Source of the DNA: JBNPEO01 sp050490315 | GTDB taxonomy: Bacteria; Actinomycetota; Actinomycetes; Actinomycetales; Micrococcaceae | Length of the DNA stretch: 64,000 nt | Reading direction: 5' to 3' | Assembly (NCBI RefSeq): GCF_050490315.1 | Contig: NZ_JBNPEO010000002.1 | Coordinates: 248,001-312,000, forward strand | Position numbers and translations under genes: made by a program | In this document: positions 33,635 through 43,440 of the stretch, piece after piece | Position numbering within the stretch: the first letter of the stretch is position 1 | Layout of the letters: each line of letters begins with the position of its first letter | The notes under the pieces: generated by a model | What the model was told of the DNA's origin: nothing | Seen by the model: the letters and a program-made list of their open reading frames with translations, nothing else | Database searches by the model: none

Positions 33635-35365
33635 ATGACCCCGCCTTCCGGCGCCCGTGAAGAAAACAGCCCGGTTTCGCAGCCGTCCAACGCCAGTAAT
33701 GGCCAGGCGCCATCGGCGCCACAGCCTTCCAAGCCCAAGTGGCGGTGGATTATTGGGGCTGTGGCTGCTCTTGCTGGAGTGGGGTTAACATTGGTGTTTA
33801 CTGGCGTTTGGGCGCCCAAGCAGGACAATCCCGCATCAATAGGCACACCCTCAAGTAGTGGAACCACCAGCCGCTCAGTTGCCACTCCCACGCCGACGCC
33901 TACTGTGCCGAAGTCTCCCTACTATCAGCAGCTTTCGCCGCCAGCCGACTCGCCTCTGCAAAAAGTGGCGCCGCTGAACATCACCGTTGCTGCCACGAAA
34001 ACCGGAACGTCGTTTAAACCCGGGGACACGGGTCTTTCGCTCGAAGCTACGGATCTGGCGGATCAGGAATTCAACGCGAACAATTCCACGCTGTTGAACA
34101 TGCTCTCGGTGATGGACAAGCCGTTTTTGCGTTTTGGCGGTAACTCCGTGGACCGTCGATTCTTTTGGACGTCCAAAAAGGAGTCCATGCCTGCCGGGTA
34201 CAAGGGCATCGATGGCCACCCAGCTCAGGTGGTGACACCGGATGACTTGAAACGTGTGATGGGTGTGTTGGACAAGGTGGACGGCACCATCCTGATCACC
34301 GTCGACTTGGGCCACTTCAACCCGGACCGGGCCGCGGATTTTGTGAAGAACGCTTCCGGTATTTTTGGCAAGCGCCTGGTGGGTTTCACCGTGGGCAACG
34401 AACCTAACGGCTTTGCCAAAACTGACCTTCGTCCGGCCAGCTATAACGTCGACGCGTTTTTGACGGAGTTCAAAGCGTACGCTGACGCCATCGCCGCGGT
34501 GGCGCCGCAAGTTCCCGTGGTGGGCCCGGGAACCTACACCGAATCTTGGTGGGAACCGTTCCTGCAAACCCCCACAAAGCAGAGCAAGGTCCTCTCTTTT
34601 CACCATTACCCGCTCTACAGCTGTGACGGCTCGGTGGCCTCCAACAAGCCCACCATCGCGAACCTAATGAGCACCGCATTGGATACGGACATTGCGAATT
34701 ACCACGCTGAGGCGATCCGGCTGGCGAAGCGGTACAACGTCCCCGTGTGGCTGTCTGAAACAGGTGTCTCTGCCTGCCCTGGCTCCAATCCCACCACCAA
34801 GGTTCACGCCTCCGCGCTCTGGGCTACCGAATATTTGTTGAGTTCAACCCGCCGCGGTGCCGAGCGTCTAGCCCTGCACAGTTCCTTGTCTACCTGCATT
34901 GGTGGCCCGCCGATGTCCCCGATTTGTAGCGGCGGTAAGTACCTGAAGCCCGACGGCGTCTTCTCACCGCGTGCGAATTACTTTGGAATGTTGATGGTCG
35001 CCAACATTGGCAGCGGTGCCTACCTCAACCAGACGGTCACTGGTGGCGGCCTCACTACCGCTTTCAGTCTGCAGATGCCCAACGGCAGTACCACCGTGGT
35101 GTTGGTCAACGAGAATGACCCCACCAAGTCGGCGCAAGTTGCAGTTAGCCTCAAACTCCCCGCGAAGGCCGTGAATGGAACTATGACCCAAATGACCGGG
35201 CCAAGTTACAGTGCGGAAGACAAAACCCGGATTGATGGTGGCACCGGCGCACCCGTCCCACTAGCCGAGCGTCAGCTGGTCCCCGGGTTCAAGAAGGCCC
35301 AGAACGTGCAGAGTTTCAACATCACAGCCGGCACGGTGACGGTGTTGAACTACAGCTACAAATAA
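33635..35365 (+). CDS. Membrane-anchored glycoside hydrolase, GH79-like
   Basis: This 576-residue protein has a short cytoplasmic N-terminus, one membrane helix (about 37-60), a Thr/Pro/Ser-rich stalk (about 65-110) and an extracellular catalytic domain. The putative acid/base Glu256 is in VGNEPNG and the nucleophile Glu375 in WLSETG, as in heparanase/beta-glucuronidase (GH79) enzymes; the C-terminal beta-domain follows (about 480-576). It probably cuts glucuronide linkages in a polysaccharide or glycoprotein outside the cell. GGAG precedes the ATG by seven bases. It sits between amtB and ftsY, an unusual place, and ends in a perfect terminator. Confidence 0.8.
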   Translation: MTPPSGAREENSPVSQPSNASNGQAPSAPQPSKPKWRWIIGAVAALAGVGLTLVFTGVWAPKQDNPASIGTPSSSGTTSRSVATPTPTPTVPKSPYYQQLSPPADSPLQKVAPLNITVAATKTGTSFKPGDTGLSLEATDLADQEFNANNSTLLNMLSVMDKPFLRFGGNSVDRRFFWTSKKESMPAGYKGIDGHPAQVVTPDDLKRVMGVLDKVDGTILITVDLGHFNPDRAADFVKNASGIFGKRLVGFTVGNEPNGFAKTDLRPASYNVDAFLTEFKAYADAIAAVAPQVPVVGPGTYTESWWEPFLQTPTKQSKVLSFHHYPLYSCDGSVASNKPTIANLMSTALDTDIANYHAEAIRLAKRYNVPVWLSETGVSACPGSNPTTKVHASALWATEYLLSSTRRGAERLALHSSLSTCIGGPPMSPICSGGKYLKPDGVFSPRANYFGMLMVANIGSGAYLNQTVTGGGLTTAFSLQMPNGSTTVVLVNENDPTKSAQVAVSLKLPAKAVNGTMTQMTGPSYSAEDKTRIDGGTGAPVPLAERQLVPGFKKAQNVQSFNITAGTVTVLNYSYK

Positions 35366-35382
35366 GGTTTGCGCTTAAAAGA

Positions 35383-35426
35383 AGGACGCCCTCCCGGACA
35401 AAAAATCCGGGAGGGCGTCCTGTTTT
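35383..35426 (+). terminator. Terminator of the GH79-like gene
   Basis: A perfect 16-bp stem (35383-35398 with 35406-35421) has an A-rich seven-base loop and is followed by GTTTT. It can also serve ftsY in the opposite direction. Confidence 0.9.
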
Positions 35427-35441
35427 CTAGAACAAGATCCT

Positions 35442-36650
35442 TTAGTTCAGGAGCGCGTCCACAAAGGATTCGGCTTCGAACACTGCCAAGTCATCGGGAC
35501 CTTCGCCGAGTCCGATCAGCTTGACTGGGACACCGAGTGTCTTTTGGATCGCGACCACAATGCCACCCTTGGCCGTGCCGTCCAGTTTGGTCAGCACAAT
35601 GCCGGTGATGTTCACTACCTCGGAGAAGACCTTGGCCTGTGTGAGTCCGTTCTGCCCGGTGGTGGCGTCCAGGACCAGGAGTACTTCGTCAACGGTGGCG
35701 AGCTTTTCGATGACTCGCTTGACCTTGCCAAGTTCGTCCATCAGTCCAACTTTGTTCTGGAGCCGGCCTGCGGTGTCCACCATTACAACGTCCACTTCGC
35801 CTTCAATACCTGCCTTGACCGCTTCGAAGGCGACCGACGCTGGGTCTGCCCCGTCGACGTCGGACTTTACAGTGGGCACACCAACCCGCGCACCCCAGGT
35901 GGCAAGCTGTTCGGCGGCCGCGGCGCGGAAAGTATCCGCCGCGCCCAAAACTACGTCTTTGTCTTCGGCCACCAGGACGCGAGCGAGTTTTCCAACGGTG
36001 GTGGTTTTTCCAACACCGTTAACACCAACCACCATCATGACTGCCGGGTTTCCGTCGTGGCGGGTGGTGGTCAGGCTGCGGTCCATGGTGGGGTCAACGA
36101 GCTTGATGAGTTCTTCGCGCAGCATGGCTTTGACCTGCTGGGGGTCGCGGCTGCCCAGGATGCGTACGCGTTCGCGCAGAGCGTCAACCAAGGCCATGGT
36201 GGGTTCTGTTCCGAGGTCTGCGAGCAGGAGAGTTTCTTCAACTTCGTCCCAGACATCCTCGTCGATCTTGTCAGAGGAAAGCAGCGCCAAAAGACCCTTG
36301 CCCAGCATGTTGTTGGACTTCGAGAGGCGTTCGCGAAGCCGTGCCAACCGTCCAGCCACCGGCGAAGGAGTGTCTACTTGGATGGTTTCCAGCCCGGAAG
36401 CGTCGTCCGGAACGTCAACAGCAACGTCTGATTCGTCCAGCGGCGGGGCATCAACCGGCGCCGTCGCAGTAGCTGCCGGAGCAGAATCCGTGCGCTCCTC
36501 GACTGCTACGGAGGCGGGCGGATCGTTGGAATCGCGCGTTGTTGAGTAGTTCTTTGAGCTCTTGCGCGACTTGAGCAGCACCGGGATGGAGAGCCCAACA
36601 ACCGCGATGGCACCAATGACGTACAAAATTATGGGGAGGATCTCATTCAC
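35442..36650 (-). CDS. ftsY: Signal recognition particle receptor FtsY
   Basis: FtsY docks SRP-ribosome complexes at the membrane. The 402-residue protein has an N-terminal hydrophobic helix (about 5-25), an acidic variable A domain (about 40-100), and the NG GTPase core (GVNGVGKTT at about 208-216, DTAGR, TKLDGTAKGG). The N-terminal membrane helix is common in actinobacteria. AGAGGG precedes the ATG. It is divergent from the MFS gene by 44 bp. Confidence 0.95.
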   Translation of the reverse strand: MNEILPIILYVIGAIAVVGLSIPVLLKSRKSSKNYSTTRDSNDPPASVAVEERTDSAPAATATAPVDAPPLDESDVAVDVPDDASGLETIQVDTPSPVAGRLARLRERLSKSNNMLGKGLLALLSSDKIDEDVWDEVEETLLLADLGTEPTMALVDALRERVRILGSRDPQQVKAMLREELIKLVDPTMDRSLTTTRHDGNPAVMMVVGVNGVGKTTTVGKLARVLVAEDKDVVLGAADTFRAAAAEQLATWGARVGVPTVKSDVDGADPASVAFEAVKAGIEGEVDVVMVDTAGRLQNKVGLMDELGKVKRVIEKLATVDEVLLVLDATTGQNGLTQAKVFSEVVNITGIVLTKLDGTAKGGIVVAIQKTLGVPVKLIGLGEGPDDLAVFEAESFVDALLN

Positions 36651-36694
36651 CCTCTTAGCTTCTCATAGCAAAAACGTGAAAAACTTCTAGAACC

Positions 36695-38068
36695 ATGAGC
36701 CAAGCCAGTAGCACTCCCCCGCGTTCCGCCTCAAAACCCCGACTGGTGCTGGGGCGTGAGATCCGGGTACTGGTTGCTGCAGCCTTTTTCATCGCCCTCG
36801 GCTACGGCCTAGTTGCCCCGGTGTTGCCACAGTTTGCGCGCAGTTTTAACGTCGACGTCGGTGCAGCAGCTGCGGTGATCAGCGTCTTCGCCCTGGCCCG
36901 TCTCATTTTTGCCCCAAGTGCTGGTTCTTTGGTTGAGCGCTTTGGTGAGCGGGGTGTGTACATCACCGGAATTTTGGTGGTGGCCGCCTCCTCGGTGGCG
37001 TGTGCGTTCGCTGCAGAATATTGGCAACTTCTTCTGTTCCGCGGTTTGGGCGGCCTGGGATCCACCATGTTCACGGTTTCTGCCATGAGTTTGCTGGTTC
37101 GTTTGGCACCGGACGGTGGACGCGGACGCGTCACCAGCGCCTACTCTGGCGCGTTTTTGCTAGGCAACATCACCGGCCCGGTCTTTGGTGGAATTTTGGG
37201 CCAGTTCGGCCTCCACTTGGCATTTTTGGTTTACGCCGGAACCCTCGTGATCGCCGCTGGCCTGGTGGCTTACTTCTTGCGGCCTTCGGCCTTGGCGCCA
37301 GTTCTAGTACCAGTGGACGACGCCGGCACAACAGTTCCCGGGCCTGCTGAAGAACCGCTGGGGGCAGCTGCGCCGTTGGCTGCCGGTCCTGCCGCTCCGG
37401 CGGCTGGCACCCCTGCCACTTCAGCGGCTCCGGACGCTCCTGCCATGACACTTCGCGAGGCCTTGGGGCTTCGGACCTACCGGGCCGCCCTGGCCTCTGG
37501 TTTTTCAACTGGCTGGTCCTCCTTCGGGGTGCGAATGGCACTGGTGCCGCTCTTCGCCGTCGTAGTTTTGGATGCCGGGCCGCAGACCGCTGGTGCTTCC
37601 TTGGCCGTGTTTGCCATTGGCACCGGTCTTGCACTGTTCTTTGCCGGGAAGTTGGCTGATTCGTGGGGCCGGCGACCCATGATGATCCTTGGTCTGACCG
37701 TCAACGGTTTGGCCATGGCAGGTTTGGGGTTCTCCACCTCCGTGCCGGTGTTTGTGATCTTGTCAGCGGTGGCCGGTTTTGGTTCTGGGTTGTTTAGCCC
37801 GGCCCAGCAGGCATCCGTGGCAGACATCATTGGTTCGCGACGCAGCGGCGGCAAGGTTTTGGCCACCTTCCAAATGGTTCAGGACTTGGGAACCATCATT
37901 GGCCCGATCGCCGCTGGTGTGATGGTGGACTTGTGGTCCTACGGTCCGGCGTTTGCGCTAGCTGCGGCAACCTCGTTGCTGGCTGCGGCCTATTGGTTAC
38001 GTGCTCCCGAAACTCTGGAGACCGCGACCCGTCCGGCCATTCTTCGGCGCAAACCCGCAGGCAACTAA
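36695..38068 (+). CDS. MFS transporter (probable drug exporter)
   Basis: This 457-residue membrane protein has about 12 helices, the MFS motif A-like loops LVERFGERGVY (after helix 2) and KLADSWGRRPM (after helix 8), and a long Ala/Pro-rich cytoplasmic loop between helices 6 and 7 (about 208-250). It belongs to the drug:H+ antiporter-like group; the substrate cannot be deduced. The ribosome site is weak. Its stop codon lies inside a 16-bp tandem duplication (38063-38094). It is convergent with smc. Confidence 0.85.
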   Translation: MSQASSTPPRSASKPRLVLGREIRVLVAAAFFIALGYGLVAPVLPQFARSFNVDVGAAAAVISVFALARLIFAPSAGSLVERFGERGVYITGILVVAASSVACAFAAEYWQLLLFRGLGGLGSTMFTVSAMSLLVRLAPDGGRGRVTSAYSGAFLLGNITGPVFGGILGQFGLHLAFLVYAGTLVIAAGLVAYFLRPSALAPVLVPVDDAGTTVPGPAEEPLGAAAPLAAGPAAPAAGTPATSAAPDAPAMTLREALGLRTYRAALASGFSTGWSSFGVRMALVPLFAVVVLDAGPQTAGASLAVFAIGTGLALFFAGKLADSWGRRPMMILGLTVNGLAMAGLGFSTSVPVFVILSAVAGFGSGLFSPAQQASVADIIGSRRSGGKVLATFQMVQDLGTIIGPIAAGVMVDLWSYGPAFALAAATSLLAAAYWLRAPETLETATRPAILRRKPAGN

Positions 38069-38094
38069 CCCGCTCACCAACTAACCCGCTCACC
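38063..38094. repeat. 16-bp tandem duplication over the MFS stop codon
   Basis: AACTAACCCGCTCACC occurs twice in direct succession (38063-38078 and 38079-38094). The first copy contains the TAA stop of the MFS gene. It is a recent slippage-type duplication with no obvious function. Confidence 0.9.
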
Positions 38095-38114
38095 AACAAA
38101 CAGCACGGCTCAAG

Positions 38115-41100
38115 CTAGCGCGGTTCCAGTCGCTGACTAATCACGGTGGACACACCATCGCCACGCATGGTCACGCCGTAGAGCGCGTCGGCCACTTCCA
38201 TGGTGCGCTTCTGGTGGGTGATCACAATGAGCTGGCTGGATTCGCGGAGTTCTTCAAAAATGGTGATGAGCCTGCCGAGGTTAACGTCGTCCAGGGCGGC
38301 CTCCACCTCGTCCATCACGTAGAACGGCGAGGGCCGCGCCTTGAAAATCGCCACCAAAAGGGCCACTGCAGTGAGCGACCGCTCGCCACCGGAAAGCAGC
38401 GAGAGCCGTTTGATTTTCTTACCGGCCGGGCGCGCCTCAACCTCAATACCAGTGTTCAAAAGATCGTCCGGGTCGGTCAGGATGAGCCGGCCCTCGCCAC
38501 CCGGGAACAACCGGTCAAAGACGTGAATAAACTGCTCGGCAGTGTCCTCGAACGCCTGAGCGAACACTTGCTGAACCCGCTGGTCCACTTCTTTGATGAT
38601 CTCTAGCAGATCTTTACGGCTCTGTTTAAGGTCTTCGAGTTGGCTCGCCAGGAACTGGTGACGTTCTTCAAGGGCGGCGAATTCTTCCAAAGCCAAGGGG
38701 TTGACCTTGCCCAGAGAGGTCAGGTCTTTCTCGGCGCGTTTGAGCCGGCGCTCTTGCTCGGAACGAACATAGGGGGCGGAGACGGTTTCACCCTCAGGGT
38801 CCACGGACTCAATATTTTGGTCAGGACCGTACTGATCAATGAGCTGATCAGCTGAGATACCGAGCTCGTCAATGGCCCTGTTTTCCAACGCCTCAATACG
38901 GAGCCGCTGCTGTGCTCGAGCCAACTCGTCCTTGTGAACCGTGTCAGTAAGTTCTGCCAGTTCACGAACAAGATTCTCGTTGGCTGCACGTGCTGCAACA
39001 AGTTCTACTTCACGGGCTGCTCGTTCTTCTTCAGCCAAGTCCCTTCGCCGGGCGGCAGCGTCCATGGAGGTCTCCACTAAAGCAATGGTTCCCTGCGCCG
39101 TCTGGGCTACGGCTCCCGCGCGTGCGGCCGAACGTGCTCGGATCTGGGCCCGACGTTGGGCTTCTTCACGCGCCTTGCGTTCGGCAACCGCAGCACGTTC
39201 CAGGGACTGCGCCCGGTTACTGACGCCGGCAAGTTGCTCCTCGCCACTTCGCAGAGCCAAGCGTGCTTCCACCTCGGCCGCACGTGCGGCGGTGGCTTGC
39301 GCGGCCAAGGCTGCACGCTGTTCCGCAGATGGTTCTTCCTCGTCCTGAGTGCCCGGGTCCTCCTGAGCGGCATCGAGGCGTTGCGTGGCTTCTTCGAGGG
39401 CAGCCTGTTCGCGCACAAGGTTGGCCTGGGCCGTTTCCAAAGACGCGGAAAGACGTTCTTGCTCGCCAATGGCCGAGCGTAGTTGCGAGTTCAGCTGGCC
39501 AAGTCGCTCGGCCACTGCGGCAAATTGGGCGTCTGAATCATGCAGCTTGGCCAGAGCGGAGTCAGCCCGGTCGTGTGCCTGGGTTTTTCGCGAAGTGAGC
39601 GAGGCCTGCGAAAAACGATAGCGCTCAAGATCAGCTTGGATGGCGGCGAGCTGCTTTTGGGTTTCGTCGGCTGCGGACTGGGTTTCCAACAACGACGGTG
39701 CGGCACCGGAACCACCGTGAGCTCGGGAAGCCGTGAGCAACTCCCCCGACGGAGTCACGGCCGTCAGCTCCGGACGTTCGGCAATAACGCTCGCGGCGGC
39801 TTCCAGAGAATCCACCAGGACAGTGTTTTCCAAAAGTGCGACGACGGCCTGACCGGCTTGAGAGGATGCGCTCACAACGGTGTTCGCCCAGTTAGCACCG
39901 GCGGGCAGAGGTCCGGAGGATTTTTTAGAACTGGTTTTGCCTGTTGCTGTGTCAGGTGCTTTTCCGGGAGCCCCGGAACCGCCGGCGATCAGCAGCGAGG
40001 CTGTGCCGGCGTCGTCCGTTTTGAGTTCTTCCAAGGCCGTTAAGGCGGCTTGAGCGTCAGCAACTACCAGTCCACCGGCAATGGAGCCGAGCGCCGCGGC
40101 GATGGCCGCCTCATGCCCGGAGGTGATTTTGACCGAGGCGGATACCTCGCCGAGCAGCCCTGCCGCACCGTGTTCTAGGAGTGCCGCGGTGCCGTCTTTA
40201 CGGTTCAGCCCCAGGCTGAGCGCTTCGAGTCGGGCGGCGAGGGCAGCCCGCTGTTGTTCGGCGGCGCTGGAGTTTTCGGCGAGTTGACGGCCTTCTTCAT
40301 TCAGGGCGTCGAGTTCATTGGCGGCCGTCTCGTATTCGGCGTCGAGATCTTCTTCCCCGGCTTCGGCCCCGGCAACCTGAGATTCGAGGGCAGCAAAATC
40401 CAGTTGTGCTTTGGTGCGGCGCTCCTCCCCTGCCCGGAGCGATTCGTGCAAACGGCCCACTTCGGCCGCTGCGGATTCCATCCGAGAACGGGCAGAACCA
40501 AGGTGACCGGCAAGCCTTGCGAGCCCTTCGCGCCTGTCCGCGGCAGCCCGGAGCAGCGCGGTGAATCGTTGCTCTTCCGCGTTGGCGTTGGCTTCGGCTT
40601 GGGCCCGGTTTTCGACGGCGGCGCTCAGGGCTGCGGCGCGAATTTCCAGTTCGGTGGTGAGATTTTGCTCTTCACTACGCAGGCGGGCGGCTTGTTCTTG
40701 AAGCTGTTCGGGGTCTCTGCCACCAAAACTTGGGCCGGACTCGCTGCCCAAGAGGCGTTGCCGATCCTGGGCGAGCTGGGCAAGCGAGCGGAACTTCTCG
40801 CGCACTGCTGAGAGCTGGTACCAAGTGTCACGCAGCGCGCCCAATTGTGGTGCGGCTTGCGCAGCTGCCTGTTCCAGAGTGTTTTGAGCAGCGCGGGCGT
40901 CCGTGAGGCGTCGCTCAACCTCGGCCCGGCGTTCCTTCAGCGCCGTTTCATCAGCGACCTCTTGAGCCAAAACCGAGCTCAGCTGCACTAGATCATCGGC
41001 CAAGAGTCTGGCTTTGGCATCGCGGACCTCGAACTGGACACTCTGTGCCCGGCGGGCAACTTCGGCCTGTTTGCCAAGGGGCGTCAGTTGCCTGCGGATT

Positions 41101-41690
41101 TCGCTGGTAAGGTCGCTGAGCCGTTGCAGGTTAGCCTGCATGGCGTCGAGTTTGCGGACCGTGCGTTCTTTGCGGCGGCGGTGTTTGAGAATTCCGGCGG
41201 CCTCTTCGATGAAACCGCGGCGATCCTCGGGGGTGGCGTGAAGGACGCGGTCCAGTTGCCCCTGACCCACAATCACGTGCATCTCCCGGCCCAAGCCGGA
41301 GTCGGAGAGGAGCTCTTGAATGTCCAAGAGCCGGCACGGCGCGGAGTTGATGGCGTACTCGCTGCCACCGTTGCGGAACAGTGTGCGGGAGATGGTGACT
41401 TCGCTGTAGTCGATCGGCAGGGCACCGTCGGTGTTATCGATGGTGAGTTGGACGTGCGCACGGCCCAGCGGCGGGCGGCCGGCGGTACCTGCGAAGATGA
41501 CGTCTTCCATCTTGCCGCCGCGCAAAGTTTTGGCGCCTTGTTCGCCCATCACCCATGCGAGGGCGTCCACCACATTGGATTTGCCGGAACCGTTAGGACC
41601 CACGACCGCCGTTACGCCAGGCTCAAAGTCGAAGGTGGTTGCGGAGGCGAAAGACTTAAACCCCCGGACGGTTAGGCTCTTGAGGTGCAA
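38115..41690 (-). CDS. smc: Chromosome segregation protein SMC
   Basis: SMC dimers with ScpA/ScpB load at parS sites and extrude DNA loops. The 1191-residue protein has Walker A GPNGSGKSN (31-39), a long coiled coil, a hinge (about 510-660), a second coiled coil, and the C-terminal signature LSGGERSLTAVALLVAIF with Walker B FYVMDEVEAALDD. The start TTG 41690 gives MHLKSLTVRGFKSFA, the conserved SMC start; upstream codons are probably not translated. It is divergent from a reductase gene and is on the same strand as ftsY, a standard pairing. Confidence 0.96.
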   Translation of the reverse strand: MHLKSLTVRGFKSFASATTFDFEPGVTAVVGPNGSGKSNVVDALAWVMGEQGAKTLRGGKMEDVIFAGTAGRPPLGRAHVQLTIDNTDGALPIDYSEVTISRTLFRNGGSEYAINSAPCRLLDIQELLSDSGLGREMHVIVGQGQLDRVLHATPEDRRGFIEEAAGILKHRRRKERTVRKLDAMQANLQRLSDLTSEIRRQLTPLGKQAEVARRAQSVQFEVRDAKARLLADDLVQLSSVLAQEVADETALKERRAEVERRLTDARAAQNTLEQAAAQAAPQLGALRDTWYQLSAVREKFRSLAQLAQDRQRLLGSESGPSFGGRDPEQLQEQAARLRSEEQNLTTELEIRAAALSAAVENRAQAEANANAEEQRFTALLRAAADRREGLARLAGHLGSARSRMESAAAEVGRLHESLRAGEERRTKAQLDFAALESQVAGAEAGEEDLDAEYETAANELDALNEEGRQLAENSSAAEQQRAALAARLEALSLGLNRKDGTAALLEHGAAGLLGEVSASVKITSGHEAAIAAALGSIAGGLVVADAQAALTALEELKTDDAGTASLLIAGGSGAPGKAPDTATGKTSSKKSSGPLPAGANWANTVVSASSQAGQAVVALLENTVLVDSLEAAASVIAERPELTAVTPSGELLTASRAHGGSGAAPSLLETQSAADETQKQLAAIQADLERYRFSQASLTSRKTQAHDRADSALAKLHDSDAQFAAVAERLGQLNSQLRSAIGEQERLSASLETAQANLVREQAALEEATQRLDAAQEDPGTQDEEEPSAEQRAALAAQATAARAAEVEARLALRSGEEQLAGVSNRAQSLERAAVAERKAREEAQRRAQIRARSAARAGAVAQTAQGTIALVETSMDAAARRRDLAEEERAAREVELVAARAANENLVRELAELTDTVHKDELARAQQRLRIEALENRAIDELGISADQLIDQYGPDQNIESVDPEGETVSAPYVRSEQERRLKRAEKDLTSLGKVNPLALEEFAALEERHQFLASQLEDLKQSRKDLLEIIKEVDQRVQQVFAQAFEDTAEQFIHVFDRLFPGGEGRLILTDPDDLLNTGIEVEARPAGKKIKRLSLLSGGERSLTAVALLVAIFKARPSPFYVMDEVEAALDDVNLGRLITIFEELRESSQLIVITHQKRTMEVADALYGVTMRGDGVSTVISQRLEPR

Positions 41691-41932
41691 GGTGGTCCGG
41701 ATCTCCTGGCGGTGCGGTCTGAAATTCCGACGTCGATGTGTCGGCGCGGCGTGTACGTCCAATCTATCCGGTGCTAGGCACATTTCCGGGCAGATTCGCC
41801 TTAGTACTTAGGACAGTCCTGCACCGCCGCCGCCGTCTGCAGTGCGGAGTTGGGGATAGGCTTTTGCAAACATGACCAGCCCGTTTACCTCAGGTGAGGG
41901 CTGAAATTCATTCCCAGAGGGAGCACGTAACC

Positions 41933-42856
41933 ATGACACGAATCCTCATTGTTGGGGCCGGAGCAACCGGCGGAGCTCTCGGAGCACGGCTGGTTGCCGC
42001 GGGCAGGGAGGTGACGTTTTTGGTTCGCGAACGGCGCACGGCCCAACTCGCAGCTGATGGTCTGCGTTTTACGGCTTCGGGTCTGGAGGTCAGCCACACG
42101 GTTCAGGCTGTCACGGCTTTAGATAGCGCCGGCGAATTTGATGTGGTGATTGTTGCGGTCAAGGCACCGGCCTTAGAAGCGATTCTTCCTACACTGGCTC
42201 CCGCCGTTGGTGCGAACACCCAGATCATTCCCTTGCTGAACGGTATGGCGCACATGGATCTCCTCGAGGGTGCTTTTCCCGGACGCGTGATGGGTGGAAT
42301 CGTAAAAATTGTGGCGACCTTGGACGAGTCCGCCACCGTGGTTCAGATGACTCCCATGAGTAGCCTGACAATTGGTTCGCTTGATTCCACTCCCGTCCCC
42401 GCGGAAATTGTTGAGGCCCTCGATGTGGAAGGGATCGATCTGGAAGTCAGGGAAAACATCGTTGCGGGCTTGTGGGAGAAGTGGGCATTCATTGCTGGCG
42501 CGGGTGTGATCACTTGCCTGTTCCGCGGGAGCATCGGCGACATCCTGGCAGCTGGCGGCAAGGAGCTAATCCTTCGAGCAGTCGAGGAATGCGAATCCGT
42601 TGCCCGCACCGCCGGCTATCCTGTCAGCGAAGCAGGCCACCAACTATCTCTGACGTTGTTCACTCAAGCTGGTTCCGGCTTTACCTCCTCGCTCTACCGC
42701 GATCTTCAGCACGGTGATCCTCTTGAGGCGGAGCACATCCTGGGTGACTTCGCCGCCCGGGCGAAGGCTCTCGGCGTCGACGCTCCCCTGCTCGACGCCG
42801 CAATTCTCCAGCTGCGCACCCACCATCAGCAGAGCCTGGCGGCCAATAAGATGTAG
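41933..42856 (+). CDS. Ketopantoate reductase family oxidoreductase (PanE-like)
   Basis: This 307-residue NAD(P)-dependent reductase has the N-terminal Rossmann motif ILIVGAGATGGALGARLVAAG (begins at residue 4) and a helical C-terminal domain with the WEKWAFIAG motif. Family members reduce 2-dehydropantoate in coenzyme A synthesis, but many paralogues act on other 2-oxo acids, so panE is not asserted. ATG 41933 has GAGGGAG upstream; an in-frame ATG at 41894 would add 13 residues. It lies between smc and the accessory genes. Confidence 0.8.
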   Translation: MTRILIVGAGATGGALGARLVAAGREVTFLVRERRTAQLAADGLRFTASGLEVSHTVQAVTALDSAGEFDVVIVAVKAPALEAILPTLAPAVGANTQIIPLLNGMAHMDLLEGAFPGRVMGGIVKIVATLDESATVVQMTPMSSLTIGSLDSTPVPAEIVEALDVEGIDLEVRENIVAGLWEKWAFIAGAGVITCLFRGSIGDILAAGGKELILRAVEECESVARTAGYPVSEAGHQLSLTLFTQAGSGFTSSLYRDLQHGDPLEAEHILGDFAARAKALGVDAPLLDAAILQLRTHHQQSLAANKM

Positions 42857-42862
42857 CCCAAA

Positions 42863-42900
42863 AAAACTAACGGCCCCGGCGCAGTGAAGCGCCGGGGCCG
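42863..42900. terminator. Bidirectional terminator (reductase gene and secreted protein gene)
   Basis: CGGCCCCGGCGC and GCGCCGGGGCCG (42871-42900) pair perfectly around AGTGAA. An A-run (42860-42866) provides TTTTTTT on the reverse strand, so the reverse transcript ends strongly here. Confidence 0.85.
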
Positions 42901-42951
42901 ATAGTTGAGTTACCTAGCGTTTGTTCGATTGTTCAGGAACAGAGGATCCGA

Positions 42952-43440
42952 CTAGTAACGCTTAATCGTGCGGTAGTACGGATACGTAGAGGTAGGAACT
43001 TCTACATAGCAACCAGCGTTATAGGCGGCCTGCCAAGCGCCGTTTTTAGTGGCCCCTGAGGATGAGTAGTAGAAGTTGACTTGGCCAGCGTAGAAACACA
43101 GCCTGTTCCACGTAGTCTTGCCGACCACTCCGTCCGTCGAGAGGCCAACCCACCCCTGGAAACGGCGGGCTTGCGTATCCGTTGCAGGCCCAAAGCTGTT
43201 GTCAACGGTGAGGCCATAGCCGCCATAGGATCGACCGTATTGGTAATTGATCCCATTGAGCATCCGCTGGATGTTGCCGATGCAGCTCGCGTAACCGCCA
43301 CGCGAATATTGATAAGCGGTACAACCCTGGCCACTTGTGCCCGAGTACGCTTCCGCCGACGAGGCCGGAATAATCATGCCAGCCCCAGCTAGGGAAACCG
43401 CTAGGGCTCCGCCGGCGATTAGCCGTTTGATCCTTCCCAT
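42952..43440 (-). CDS. Secreted peptidoglycan-binding-domain protein
   Basis: This is a 162-residue exported protein. A signal peptide (about 1-31: basic MGRIKR, hydrophobic core, IPASSAEA) is probably cleaved after AEA. The mature part has a peptidoglycan-binding-1 fold (about 45-115; IQRMLNGINYQYG and DNSFGPATDTQARRFQGWVGLSTDGVVGKTTW). A Tyr/Ser-rich C-terminus follows. Four Cys residues could form disulfides. No catalytic domain is present, so it may be an envelope anchor or a bait or modulator protein. AAGGAG lies six bases before the ATG. It is part of the accessory block between mutM and smc. Confidence 0.85.
   Translation of the reverse strand: MGRIKRLIAGGALAVSLAGAGMIIPASSAEAYSGTSGQGCTAYQYSRGGYASCIGNIQRMLNGINYQYGRSYGGYGLTVDNSFGPATDTQARRFQGWVGLSTDGVVGKTTWNRLCFYAGQVNFYYSSSGATKNGAWQAAYNAGCYVEVPTSTYPYYRTIKRY

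Noticed and set aside
35544..36549. Two long forward open frames opposite ftsY
   Set aside because: They mirror the ftsY codons, and no ribosome site or homology is visible.
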